Shown one piece after another: positions 27,585 through 35,734 of a stretch of 64,000 bases of DNA (position 1 is the stretch's first letter; the number at the start of each line of letters is the position of its first letter). Source of the stretch: Sipunculus nudus (Eukaryota; Annelida; Sipuncula; Golfingiida; Sipunculidae). Below the pieces are notes generated by a model. That model ran no database searches, had not been told where the DNA came from, and was given only the letters and a program-made list of their open reading frames with translations. The DNA is taken from positions 1,263,973 to 1,327,972 of the forward strand of contig JAPPUL010000073.1 of assembly GCA_026874595.1 (NCBI GenBank), read 5' to 3'. The position numbers were made by a program, and so were the translations under genes.

Positions 27585-28724
27585 ATGAGTGCCAGGGTAA
27601 AGCAGAACAAAAGAGCAAGGAGGAAAACGGTGTCTAAAGAAGAGGTTAAGGGGAAGCTAAAAGAGTTGTACGAAATATATAGTAAAGAGAAGCTGACAAA
27701 GCAGGAGGAGCTTGCGGTATCGGGTTCAAACCGAATATATATAAGGCACATAGGAGAGGGAGGAGGTAGGATATTAGGAGTATATAATAAAGATATTAAA
27801 GAGAACGAAGCATATTATAGTTATACGCTCCATTTTCTAAAGGAGGGATTAGGAGTACCTAAACTACTGTTTATAGACGAGAGCCGTAGATATTACTTCA
27901 TAGAGGACTTAGGCGATACAAGTTTATACAACAAGGTATTAAACATAAAAGAAGGAGGGTATAAAGAGGGTGGATTAGATGTGGTTGAACGGCTTTATGA
28001 GGCGGTGATAAGAGATCTTTTACGGATACAGCTTAAGGTTGGCGACGGTATAGATTATAGTGTATCATATCCGAGCAAGCGATTTGACAAACCTGGCATG
28101 CTAAGAGATTTAAATTACTTTAAATATTATTTTGTAAAGTTCCATGATATATGCTTTAATGAGGAACGACTTGATGAAGATTTTAGAAAGTATGCATCTG
28201 AGCTTTTGGAGGTAGGAGGAGATGAATATTTTATGTATCGAGACTTTCAAAGTAGAAATATCTTAGTTAAGAATAAGGGTGTAGGGGATAAAAGCGTAGA
28301 GGGGGAAGAAATATATTATATAGATTATCAGGGTGGACGGCTTGGGTCAAAATATTACGATATAGGGTCATTGTTGTACGATTCTCAAGTAGGATTAGAT
28401 TACGCTATGCGAGAGAGGCTGTTTAGATATTATGCTGAATGGTTTGCAAGAGAAAGTACAAATGTCGAAACGATAGAGGCAGGAAGTTATTATAAATACG
28501 TGTTACTAAGGCTTTTGCAGGCGTTTGGGGCTTATGGTTATAGGGGTCTTTACGAAGGCAAGATAATATTTATAGAGAGTATCCCCTACGGGATAAAAGA
28601 CTTAAAGTATGTGCTTAGGAGGGTGGAGATAATGGAGTTATTGGATGGGAGAAAAGAGCTTAAGAAGGTACTTGAGGGAGTATGTGAGCTTGCTGGATAT
28701 GAGAGGGGGGGGAATGTAACTTAA
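27585..28724 (+). CDS. aminoglycoside phosphotransferase-fold kinase, AmgK-like
   Basis: 379 residues with the APH kinase catalytic loop YRDFQSRNILV and the metal-binding IDYQGGRLGSKYYDIGSLLYD. This signature (RDFQSRN with DYQ.GR.G...YD) fits sugar kinases of the AmgK type, which phosphorylate N-acetylmuramic acid and related sugars at the anomeric position. A MurU-like nucleotidyltransferase lies 5.5 kb away (34229), and the two could form a cell-wall sugar salvage route. A G8 run (28705-28712) lies just before the stop. A drug-resistance role is unlikely. Confidence 0.6.
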   Translation: MSARVKQNKRARRKTVSKEEVKGKLKELYEIYSKEKLTKQEELAVSGSNRIYIRHIGEGGGRILGVYNKDIKENEAYYSYTLHFLKEGLGVPKLLFIDESRRYYFIEDLGDTSLYNKVLNIKEGGYKEGGLDVVERLYEAVIRDLLRIQLKVGDGIDYSVSYPSKRFDKPGMLRDLNYFKYYFVKFHDICFNEERLDEDFRKYASELLEVGGDEYFMYRDFQSRNILVKNKGVGDKSVEGEEIYYIDYQGGRLGSKYYDIGSLLYDSQVGLDYAMRERLFRYYAEWFARESTNVETIEAGSYYKYVLLRLLQAFGAYGYRGLYEGKIIFIESIPYGIKDLKYVLRRVEIMELLDGRKELKKVLEGVCELAGYERGGNVT

Positions 28725-28838
28725 AGTAGGACTTAATATAAAATAGAGTATACAAAGAGGGTATAAATGTATAACTTATATAAAAAGAGATTAAAAGAGT
28801 ATGAAAGAGAAGAATAGGAGACAAAGGCAAAAGAATAG

Positions 28839-29765
28839 ATGGTAGATATAACAAAAAAGAGTGTGAGTTTGAGAAAAGCGAATGGAGTAGGGAAAGTATA
28901 TTGTAGTAAGGGGACACTTGAGCGAATAAGGGAGAATAAGATACCGAAAGGTGATATATATACGTATGCAAAGAGTGCGGGGATGCTCGGGGCGAAGGCA
29001 ACAAGCGGCTTGATACCACATTGTCATCCGGTGCGAGTAGATAATCTTGAAATAGATATTAATCTCTATGAGGAAGGGGAGCGAGGGGTAGTAGAGGTTG
29101 AGTGTAGAGGCCAGTCGCTAGACAGGACGGGGATAGAGATGGAGGTGTTGACGGGGCTAACAGTTAGTTGCCTAACGATATATGATATATTGAAGCCAAT
29201 AGACGAAGAGCTTGAGATAGGGGGGATAAAGATATTGGAGAAGCGAGGGGGAAAAGGGGAGATGGGGAAGAGCTTGTACAGTAAGGAAGGGATCAAGGTA
29301 GGGGTATTAGTATGCTCGGACTCAACGGCATCAGGGCGACGAGAAGATAAATCGGGAAAGATAATAAAGGAGATGCTAGAAAGAGAAAGGGCAAAAGTAT
29401 TATATTATACTATAATTCCTGATGAGAAGGAAAAGATTCAGACGACAATAAGAAGCTGGATAGATGGAGGAGAGATATCCTATATATTTACAACAGGCGG
29501 GACAGGGCTTGGGCCAAGAGATAAGACAGTGGAAGCGGTAGAGGAGTTAATAGAGAGGGAAGCGCAAGGGATAAGCGAAAGGATAAGAGCGTATGGGGGG
29601 GAGCGAACGCCCTTAGCGATGTTTTCACGAGGAGTAACAGGAGCAATAGGGAAAACGTTATTAATAACATTACCTGGGAGCTCAGCAGGGGCAAGAGAGG
29701 GTATGGAGGCAATACTACCGTGGATATTCCATGCAAAGAAGATGTTAGGTGGTGGCGGACATTAG
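28839..29765 (+). CDS. moaCB: MoaC-MoaB fusion, molybdopterin synthesis
   Basis: 308 residues joining two Moco enzymes. Residues 1-140 are MoaC (cyclic pyranopterin monophosphate synthase): MLGAKATSGLIPHCHPV and EVECRGQSLDRTGIEMEVLTG are its hallmark segments. Residues about 150-305 are MoaB/Mog (adenylation of molybdopterin): VLVCSDSTASGRREDKSG, IFTTGGTGLGPRDKTVEA and LPGSSAGAREGME. MoaCB fusions are known in other bacteria. It begins the Moco cluster. Confidence 0.93.
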   Translation: MVDITKKSVSLRKANGVGKVYCSKGTLERIRENKIPKGDIYTYAKSAGMLGAKATSGLIPHCHPVRVDNLEIDINLYEEGERGVVEVECRGQSLDRTGIEMEVLTGLTVSCLTIYDILKPIDEELEIGGIKILEKRGGKGEMGKSLYSKEGIKVGVLVCSDSTASGRREDKSGKIIKEMLERERAKVLYYTIIPDEKEKIQTTIRSWIDGGEISYIFTTGGTGLGPRDKTVEAVEELIEREAQGISERIRAYGGERTPLAMFSRGVTGAIGKTLLITLPGSSAGAREGMEAILPWIFHAKKMLGGGGH

Positions 29766-29800
29766 GGTATATGGTCTTGTAGGAAGGTATTGTAGATGTA

Positions 29801-29910
29801 AGAGAAGGCAAGAGAAGACAAGGAAAGGCAAGGAAAGGCAAGGAAAGGCAAGGAAAGGCAAGGAAAGACAAGGAAAGACAAGGAAAGACAAGGAAAGGCA
29901 AGGAAAGAGA
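29801..29910 (+). repeat. 10-base minisatellite, about eleven units
   Basis: Units of AGGAAAGGCA, with AGGAAAGACA variants, run head to tail between moaCB and moeA. The first two units are more diverged (AGAGAAGGCA, AGAGAAGACA). It is wholly purine/C on the + strand. No coding role is seen; copy number is probably variable. Confidence 0.9.
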
Positions 29911-29969
29911 AAAGGGGAATAAAAAAGAAGAGGAAATGAGCAAGTAGAGATAAAAAAAGATTAAGAAAT

Positions 29970-30095
29970 AAAGCTTTGAGCAAACACGCTCTGATCTTTA
30001 TGGCCTAAGGTTTTAGAAGCTAAAGCTATGGTAATAAAGGCGATAGGGTTTACTCTAGAAATGGATAAGCCTTCCGCGATAGAAAAGGAGTAAGT
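29970..30095 (+). promoter_or_regulatory. possible structured leader of moeA
   Basis: This non-repetitive leader between the minisatellite and moeA contains several possible hairpins: CTAA/TTAG around 30005-30020 and GGTTTA/TAAGCC around 30046-30070, followed by CCTTCCGCGATAG and AAAAGGAG before the start. The 3' end has loose similarity to the end of known Moco-riboswitch leaders, but I could not align the conserved core. It may be only an ordinary leader. Confidence 0.25.
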
Positions 30096-31292
30096 ATGCT
30101 AAGGGTAGAAGAAGCACAACGTTTAGTGTTAGAGAATGTAAAAGGAAATAAGATAGAGAAGGTGGAGCTGCTAGAATCGGTAGGCTGCACCTTGTACGAA
30201 CAGATAAGATCAGACCGCGACTATCCGCCATATAATAGATCAGCAATGGATGGATACGCCTTAAAATCAGAATCAATAAACAAGTTAAGAGTAAAAGAGT
30301 TTAGGGTCTTGCAAAAGACTCTAGCGGGAGAAGCGGGCTATAAGGGGGAATTGGGGGATGGGGAGTGTGTAAGTATAATGACGGGGTCTGAGGTGCCGGA
30401 TGGAGCAGATGCGGTGGTAGCGTATGAGCAAACGGAGGAGGGAGGGGATGGGGTGGTAAAAGTATTAGAAGAGGGGGTAAAGAGGGGACAAAACATTTCG
30501 AAGAAGGGAGAAGACATAGAGGAAGGGAGCGTAGTACTAGGGAATGGCAGTTATATAGATCATTCGGCAGTAAACGTGCTAGCAAGTCTAGGATATAGGG
30601 AAGTAAAGATATATGGCAAACCTAGGGTCTCACTAATATCGACAGGAGACGAAGTGCAGCCGTTGGGAGTGCAGCCAAAGAGTTATCAAATACGCGATTC
30701 AAATACCTATGTTCTAGAGGCATTATTGCGACTTAGCGTAGGAATAAGGTCAGAGAGGAGGGTTTTGGTAGGAGATGACAAAGAGGAGTTAAAGGATGTA
30801 ATAAAGCAATGCATGGATGAAGATATAGTTATCCTATCAGGGGGGGTATCGATGGGGGATGCAGATTACGTACCGCATGTTTTGGAGGGTCTTGGGGTGA
30901 GGAAGATATTTCATAAAGTATCAGTTAAACCAGGCAAGCCGATATGGTTTGGGGCAACGGAAAAAGGTGTAGTATACGGACTTCCTGGCAACCCACTATC
31001 ATGCCAAGTAACGTATAAATTGTTTATAGAGCCGTATATAAGGGCATTCATGAAAATAAAGCCGGTGAGGAGTGAGAAGATGGTATTAAAAGAGGGGAGA
31101 AATAAAAAGGGAGAAAGAGATGACTATTTTCCGTGTAAGGCAGACTATGCAAGTGGACAGATAAGCTTATTAAGTTATAACGGGAGTGGAGATATAAAGG
31201 CGGGTTTGGGCTCAGACGGGATAGGAGTACATCGAGGAGCTATAAATCGTTTAGAAGCAGGCAGTGTGGTGGATTATTATAGATGGTACTGA
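30096..31292 (+). CDS. moeA: molybdopterin molybdenumtransferase MoeA
   Basis: 398 residues, normal length. Family motifs: DYPPYNRSAMDGYAL, ECVSIMTGSEVPDGADAVV, STGDEV, YQIRDSNTY, VILSGGVSMGDADYVP and VYGLPGNPLSCQVT. The C-terminal beta-barrel (MoeA domain IV) covers about residues 330-398. MoeA inserts molybdate into adenylated molybdopterin. An AAAGGAG site precedes ATG. The MoaB half of the upstream fusion makes its substrate. Confidence 0.95.
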   Translation: MLRVEEAQRLVLENVKGNKIEKVELLESVGCTLYEQIRSDRDYPPYNRSAMDGYALKSESINKLRVKEFRVLQKTLAGEAGYKGELGDGECVSIMTGSEVPDGADAVVAYEQTEEGGDGVVKVLEEGVKRGQNISKKGEDIEEGSVVLGNGSYIDHSAVNVLASLGYREVKIYGKPRVSLISTGDEVQPLGVQPKSYQIRDSNTYVLEALLRLSVGIRSERRVLVGDDKEELKDVIKQCMDEDIVILSGGVSMGDADYVPHVLEGLGVRKIFHKVSVKPGKPIWFGATEKGVVYGLPGNPLSCQVTYKLFIEPYIRAFMKIKPVRSEKMVLKEGRNKKGERDDYFPCKADYASGQISLLSYNGSGDIKAGLGSDGIGVHRGAINRLEAGSVVDYYRWY

Positions 31293-31322
31293 GTGTAGAG
31301 AAAAGGAGATAGGGGTATAAAA

Positions 31323-32345
31323 GTGCAAAGAATAAAGAATAAAAATAAAGAGGATGGGAAAGAGGATGGGAAAGAGGATGTGTTAAGAGGGGAAGTTACG
31401 ATGGGGGTTGGTGGGAGTGTAGAGGTAAGAAGGTTCAAGGTATTACGAGTTAGCGTAACAGACAGATGTAACTTTGGGTGTAAATATTGCTCAGAGGGGG
31501 ATGAGCTAGGAGGTGTTGGACTAAAAGAGGAAGAATACATAGAACTAATTAAGCTATTACACGAGGAACTAGTTCTTGAGAAGGTGCGAATAACAGGCGG
31601 GGAGCCACTATTGTATAAGGGACTAGCTAGGCTAATAAGAGGAGTTAAGAGTTTGGGAATAAAGGCTTTGACGCTAACGACAAATGGTTATAATCTAGCG
31701 GATCGGATAATGGAGTTAAAGGGCTCAGGGCTTGACGGACTAAATGTATCCTGCGATGCACTTGGGGAGGAAGAGTTTGAGAAAATAACAGGGGGCGGCA
31801 AATATAAGGACAATGTATTGGAAGGGATAGAAAAGAGCATGAGGCTGGGTTTTAAAGTAAAAGTAAACGCGACAATACTGCGAGGTTTAAACGAAGGGGA
31901 GATATTGAAGTTGTTAAAATATTTTGGTAAGCGAGGGGTGGTGGTACGGTTTTTAGAGGTGATGCAGATGGGCCATTTGTATAATAATCATGAGAGATAT
32001 TTTTATGGAGAAGAATCAATATTGGGACAGATAAAGAAGGAGTATGAGCTTGAGGAATTAGGGCGGGAAGCAGGCAAGACATCAAAATATTGGAAGACGA
32101 AGGCAGAGGGGTATAAATTTGGGATAATATCGAACACAACGAGTCCGTTTTGCAAAGATTGTAATAGGCTACGTCTTGATCACAAAGGGAATATATATGG
32201 CTGTCTTAGTGAGGAAAGGAGTTTCAACATACGAGGTATAAGGAGTAGGGAGAAACTGCGCAAGATATTAGAAGAGGCATTAAAGGACAAACAAGAGTAT
32301 AGATTTAAAGGCAGTGCACTTGGGATGCAACAGATAGGCGGTTAA
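31323..32345 (+). CDS. moaA: GTP 3',8-cyclase MoaA (radical SAM)
   Basis: 340 residues. The radical SAM cluster motif is CNFGCKYC (CX3CX2C), the second cluster motif is CKDCNRLRLDHKGNIYGCL. It makes the first Moco intermediate with MoaC. It starts with GTG; the N-terminus holds a duplicated GKED stretch (12-base repeat at about 31348-31380) of unsure length, and a later ATG near 31401 is possible. The usual C-terminal GG is kept (QQIGG). Confidence 0.95.
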   Translation: MQRIKNKNKEDGKEDGKEDVLRGEVTMGVGGSVEVRRFKVLRVSVTDRCNFGCKYCSEGDELGGVGLKEEEYIELIKLLHEELVLEKVRITGGEPLLYKGLARLIRGVKSLGIKALTLTTNGYNLADRIMELKGSGLDGLNVSCDALGEEEFEKITGGGKYKDNVLEGIEKSMRLGFKVKVNATILRGLNEGEILKLLKYFGKRGVVVRFLEVMQMGHLYNNHERYFYGEESILGQIKKEYELEELGREAGKTSKYWKTKAEGYKFGIISNTTSPFCKDCNRLRLDHKGNIYGCLSEERSFNIRGIRSREKLRKILEEALKDKQEYRFKGSALGMQQIGG

Positions 32346-32375
32346 AAGAGAAGTAAAGCAAGAGGAGGAATAAGG

Positions 32376-32624
32376 ATGCGAATAAAAGTATATGGAGTAC
32401 TTAGGGATTATTTTGGAGAAGGTCTTGAGCTTAGGGTAGGGAGTGGAGGCGTGAGAGTAAGCTGTAAAGAGGTTTTAGAAATATTGATAAAGAGGGAGCC
32501 AAAGGTCTTAGGTCATGTTAGTAGTCTGCGGGTGATACGCGGTAAGCGGGTGGTAGAAGATATAGAAGAGCTTATAGAAGAGGGTGAAGAGTTATTATTA
32601 TTTCCGCCTTCAAGCGGCGGCTGA
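32376..32624 (+). CDS. moaD: molybdopterin synthase small subunit MoaD
   Basis: 82 residues with the ubiquitin-like fold and the needed C-terminal Gly-Gly (FPPSSGG) that becomes a thiocarboxylate and carries sulfur to MoaE. It follows moaA by 30 bases. The MoeB activating enzyme is not in the window. Confidence 0.9.
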   Translation: MRIKVYGVLRDYFGEGLELRVGSGGVRVSCKEVLEILIKREPKVLGHVSSLRVIRGKRVVEDIEELIEEGEELLLFPPSSGG

Positions 32625-32690
32625 AGTGTAATGAGCTGTAGAATGATGGAAAAAGGCGAGAGGCAATTGAAAACAGATGAGATAGAGGAG

Positions 32691-32745
32691 TAAAAACGGA
32701 GTAAAAACGGGGTAAAAACGGGGTAAAAACGGGGTAAAAGGAGGG
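32691..32745 (+). repeat. 11-base tandem repeat between moaD and moaE
   Basis: TAAAAACGGGG-type units begin at 32691, 32702, 32713 and 32724, with a diverged fifth (TAAAAGGAGGG) from 32735. The last unit supplies a GGAGGG that could serve as the moaE ribosome site, though it is about 14 bases from the start. Confidence 0.85.
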
Positions 32746-32758
32746 CTATTGTTAAAGG

Positions 32759-33199
32759 ATGAACGTAGTAGAAAATGGAGTAAAAGGTTTTGGAGGGATA
32801 ACGGATAAGAAACTAATGCTGGATGAGCTTTTAAGTAGAAATGGTGCACATGGGGGGGCGATAGGGGGAGTGGTATTGTTTAGCGGAGAGGTAAGACGAG
32901 ATATAGCTAGAGATGGTCGGGAGGTAGATTATTTATATTACGATACAAATAAAGAGCATGCAGAGTTAAAGATAGAAGAGGTAGTAAAGGAAGCGATAAA
33001 GCGTTGGGATTTAAGTTACGGTTATTGCATACATCGAGTAGGGAGGATAGAGGTAGGAGAGAGCGCGATAGTAATTATAACGAGCGGAGGCCATAGAGGC
33101 GAGGCATATGAATCTAATAGATATATACTAGACAGGGTAAAGAAGGAGGCAGCGATATGGAAGAAGGAAGTATATAAGGATGGCAGTCACAGATGGTAG
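32759..33199 (+). CDS. moaE: molybdopterin synthase large subunit MoaE
   Basis: 146 residues. Typical segments: GAIGGVVLFSGEVR, HRVGRIEVGESAIVIITSGGHRGEAYESNRYILDRVK and the C-terminal WKKEVYKDG with the catalytic Lys pair. MoaE with MoaD makes molybdopterin from the cyclic intermediate. Its stop overlaps the mobA start by seven bases. Confidence 0.95.
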   Translation: MNVVENGVKGFGGITDKKLMLDELLSRNGAHGGAIGGVVLFSGEVRRDIARDGREVDYLYYDTNKEHAELKIEEVVKEAIKRWDLSYGYCIHRVGRIEVGESAIVIITSGGHRGEAYESNRYILDRVKKEAAIWKKEVYKDGSHRW

Positions 33200-33834
33200 T
33201 GGGTGTAGTTCTTTGTGGGGGACGTAGTAGTAGGATGGGGGAGGATAAGGGGTTGTTAAGGATTAGAGAAAAGGTATGTGTTTCTCATGCAAAAGAGAAG
33301 TTATTGAGTGTATGCGATCGTGTATACATATCGATAAACGGCATACAGGAGAGAGAGTATAGTAAATATTTTGGTAAAGAAGAGTTGTTATTAGATGCAG
33401 AAAGTTATAAAGGGCCGCAAGCAGGGATACTGTCGGTGCACAAATCGTTAGAGGACATGGAAGGAGATATAAAGGAGGGGAGAAAGGAGGGGAGAAAGGA
33501 GGGGAGAAAGGAGGGAGGATATGAATGGCTATATGTATTAGCTTGCGACATGGTAAACGTACCGAAGGTGTTAATAGAGAGGCTATACAAAAGATGCATT
33601 AGATATGGTGATAATTATGATGTTTATGTATATAGATGCGCTAACAACGTAGAAGGTCTTTGCGGGATATACTCGAGGGACTATCTAAGTGGCACAAAGG
33701 AGGCGTCAATTGGCAGTGTGCAGGAGTTGTTAGGAGGGGCTAGATGCAATATAGAGGAGTTAGGAGAAGAGGGTTGTAAATTGCTTTATAGCATAAACAG
33801 CAAAAGAGCTTACGATATCTTACGCGGACTATGA
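33193..33834 (+). CDS. mobA: molybdenum cofactor guanylyltransferase MobA
   Basis: 213 residues. The N-terminus has the nucleotidyltransferase signature VLCGGRSSRMGEDKGLL, and GPQAGI and LACDMVNVP (metal-binding Asp) follow. MobA attaches GMP to Moco to give the MGD form used by DMSO-reductase-family enzymes. A 12-base repeat (33471-33515) encodes repeated EGRK in a loop before the LACDM segment and looks like a slippage insertion. Confidence 0.92.
   Translation: MVVGVVLCGGRSSRMGEDKGLLRIREKVCVSHAKEKLLSVCDRVYISINGIQEREYSKYFGKEELLLDAESYKGPQAGILSVHKSLEDMEGDIKEGRKEGRKEGRKEGGYEWLYVLACDMVNVPKVLIERLYKRCIRYGDNYDVYVYRCANNVEGLCGIYSRDYLSGTKEASIGSVQELLGGARCNIEELGEEGCKLLYSINSKRAYDILRGL
33471..33515 (+). 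repeat. 12-base tandem repeat within mobA
   Basis: AAAGGAGGGGAG units start at 33471, 33483 and 33495, with a partial fourth from 33507. They encode (K)EGRKEGRK. The unit length is a multiple of three, so changes in copy number would not break the frame. Confidence 0.85.
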
Positions 33835-33877
33835 GGTGGTAGAGGGTTTTGAGGGACAAGGCGTGGCAAGTTAGTAG

Positions 33878-34123
33878 TTAAGAGTTGTTAATAAAGTTTT
33901 TTAGAGTCTGAATGTTATACAAATAGAAGGATTTTCTGCGTTTATCGGTCTTAATACGCAGCTTACAAGCAGTATGCAAATTAATATTAGCTTGAGAGAT
34001 TTCTAATAAGCTAAAGCCATAAGCCTTTCTTAGACCATTTTTTTTAGGGACAAAAGCAAGTAGGTTGTTTTTAATAACAGATGGAATAGATATAGGAGGC
34101 GGCGAGGAGTTTGAGCTAGGCAT
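33878..34123 (-). CDS. unknown small basic protein
   Basis: 81 residues from an ATG preceded by GGAG at good distance; the frame extends to 34138. Pro/Ser-rich start, then a Lys/Arg-rich second half ending in a helix. No signal or membrane segment. I do not recognise it. It is on the lagging strand but is not opposite another gene, and it has a ribosome site, which supports it. Confidence 0.5.
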   Translation of the reverse strand: MPSSNSSPPPISIPSVIKNNLLAFVPKKNGLRKAYGFSLLEISQANINLHTACKLRIKTDKRRKSFYLYNIQTLKNFINNS

Positions 34124-34228
34124 AATAACGATCTCCATAAAAAAAGGTGTTATAAAATATACTATAAAAGAGAGTTAAAGTAGCTAAAGTAAATCTAAGG
34201 ATGGAAAAAAAGGAGATAAAATAGGTAA

Positions 34229-34990
34229 TTGCAAGCGCTGATATACGCAGCAGGTTATGGAAGGAGGCTTTGGCCGATAACGAAGAATAAGCCAAAAGCG
34301 CTAATATACCTGCGTGAGGGGTTACGCTTATTAGAGTATGACATAATGAAGTTAAAAGGAGATGGTATTAAACATGTTGTTATAAATGTGCATTATTGCG
34401 CTCAACAGATTATAGATTTTGTAAAAAGGAGTAATTTTGGTATAGAGCTATTGATATCGGACGAAGGAGAAAAGCTTTTGGATACAGGAGGCGGTCTTTA
34501 TAAGGCAAAAGCGAGCTTACAAAGTGTAAGTTACGAAGGGGAGGGGGGGCGGCATATATTATTATACAACGCAGACATAGTAAGTAATATAGACTTAGCA
34601 AAGCTTCTGAGTGCACATAAAGCGGGGGTGAAAGAAGACGGAAGGATAGCAACGCTAGCCGTGCAGGCTGGTGAGGATATAGAACGAGGTTTATTATTTA
34701 GTGAGGGCGAGGAGCTTATGGGTTGGCAAAGGGGCTATGAGGATATGGAAGTATTAGGGGATTGGCGTTGTAGGAAAAGGTTTAGTGGCATACAAGTGGT
34801 TAGTGAGGAGATATTTAGTTATATGGAGAGCAGGGGCCTAACAAAATATTCGATAATAGAGTTATACCTAGACATAGTGAAGGAAGGAGGAATAATAAAG
34901 GGCTATGGACATGATAAAGATTACGTATTAGACGTAGGTTTATACGAAAATTTATACAAAGCGTATGAATATATAGGAGATGTAGAGTGA
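34229..34990 (+). CDS. sugar-1-phosphate nucleotidyltransferase, MurU-like
   Basis: 253 residues, a TTG start after AGGAG. N-terminal signature AAGYGRRLWPITKNKPKALI and later HVVINVHYCAQQI, LLDTGGGLYKAK and LLYNADIVSN fit the MurU/mannose-1-phosphate guanylyltransferase group. MurU uses UTP to activate MurNAc-1-phosphate. With the AmgK-like kinase at 27585 it could make UDP-sugar for wall recycling. GDP-mannose or other sugar activation is possible. Confidence 0.7.
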   Translation: MQALIYAAGYGRRLWPITKNKPKALIYLREGLRLLEYDIMKLKGDGIKHVVINVHYCAQQIIDFVKRSNFGIELLISDEGEKLLDTGGGLYKAKASLQSVSYEGEGGRHILLYNADIVSNIDLAKLLSAHKAGVKEDGRIATLAVQAGEDIERGLLFSEGEELMGWQRGYEDMEVLGDWRCRKRFSGIQVVSEEIFSYMESRGLTKYSIIELYLDIVKEGGIIKGYGHDKDYVLDVGLYENLYKAYEYIGDVE

Positions 34991-35030
34991 GACTAAAGTG
35001 AGACTAAAGTGAGACTAAAGTGAGACTAAT
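34987..35030 (+). repeat. 11-base tandem repeat
   Basis: Four units of GTGAGACTAAA overlap the stop codon of the MurU-like gene and run into the gap before the LptC-like gene. No coding function seen. Confidence 0.85.
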
Positions 35031-35072
35031 ATGAGGCTAATGAGAGAGAGGTTATCTTAGGGAGCAAAACGA

Positions 35073-35633
35073 GTGAGACAACTAAAGATATTGCTAGTAA
35101 TAATACTGGCCTTGAATATTTGGGGATGCACTGATGAGGAACTAGATGATATACAAGCAATAAGGGAGACAGTGATAGTTCCATCTATCCAGGCAAAGGC
35201 GACAAAGGTATTTGCTTATGATAGTCAAAATCGTCTAACGACAATAATAATTGGGAATAGGAAGACATTATTTAAGCGAGCCCAAGAGATATGGCTAGAT
35301 AATTTAAGGACATTATATATAAGCCGGGATGCTGATGAGGTTATATATACGGAATTAACATCAGATAAAGCGAAAGTAAATTATGATAGTCTTGATTTGG
35401 AGGCGTGGGGTAATGTGGTTGTGAAACGTGATAATGAGATGCGGCTTGAGACGGAGCGGATATTTTGGGATAATGAGCAGGAGATATTGTACACAGAAGG
35501 AGAGGAGCGAGTAATAATTTACAAACAAGAAACAACAAAGGAAAGGATAGTGCGAGTGGTGGGAACAAATTTATATGCAGATAAGAAGTTATCGGAGGTA
35601 GAATTAGACGAAGTGGTAACATTGGATCCATAA
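35073..35633 (+). CDS. lptC: LptC-like lipoprotein
   Basis: 186 residues, starting at GTG after AGGGAG. Lipoprotein signal with lipobox LNIWGC. The rest fits the LptC/OstA-like beta fold: an early Y-S-Q-N-R-L-T-T-like strand, DKAKVNYDSLDLEAWGNVVVKRDNEMRLETERIFWDN, ending EVELDEVV. LptC bridges inner-membrane LPS extraction and the LptA periplasmic bridge. It implies LPS or similar lipid transport. No lptA or lptB nearby. Confidence 0.7.
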   Translation: MRQLKILLVIILALNIWGCTDEELDDIQAIRETVIVPSIQAKATKVFAYDSQNRLTTIIIGNRKTLFKRAQEIWLDNLRTLYISRDADEVIYTELTSDKAKVNYDSLDLEAWGNVVVKRDNEMRLETERIFWDNEQEILYTEGEERVIIYKQETTKERIVRVVGTNLYADKKLSEVELDEVVTLDP

Positions 35634-35734
35634 GCTATGGTGTAAATGGTAGAAAAGTAAGTAGAGTAGGGATGAAATAAAGTGTATGATTTGTAATGGT
35701 TAGCTGTTCATATATAGCAGGAGAGGGGAACAAT

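Noticed and set aside
27585-28724. Aminoglycoside resistance gene
   Set aside because: The kinase fold is shared, but the motif details and context favour an AmgK-like sugar kinase.
29488-29943. 151-residue - strand ORF spanning the moaCB end and minisatellite
   Set aside because: Its repeated Phe-Leu-Ala-Phe-Pro-Cys text comes from the 10-base repeat; it is opposite a real gene and has no ribosome site.
29970-30095. Firm call of a Moco riboswitch
   Set aside because: Only the last part resembles known leaders; the conserved core and outer stem could not be paired by eye.
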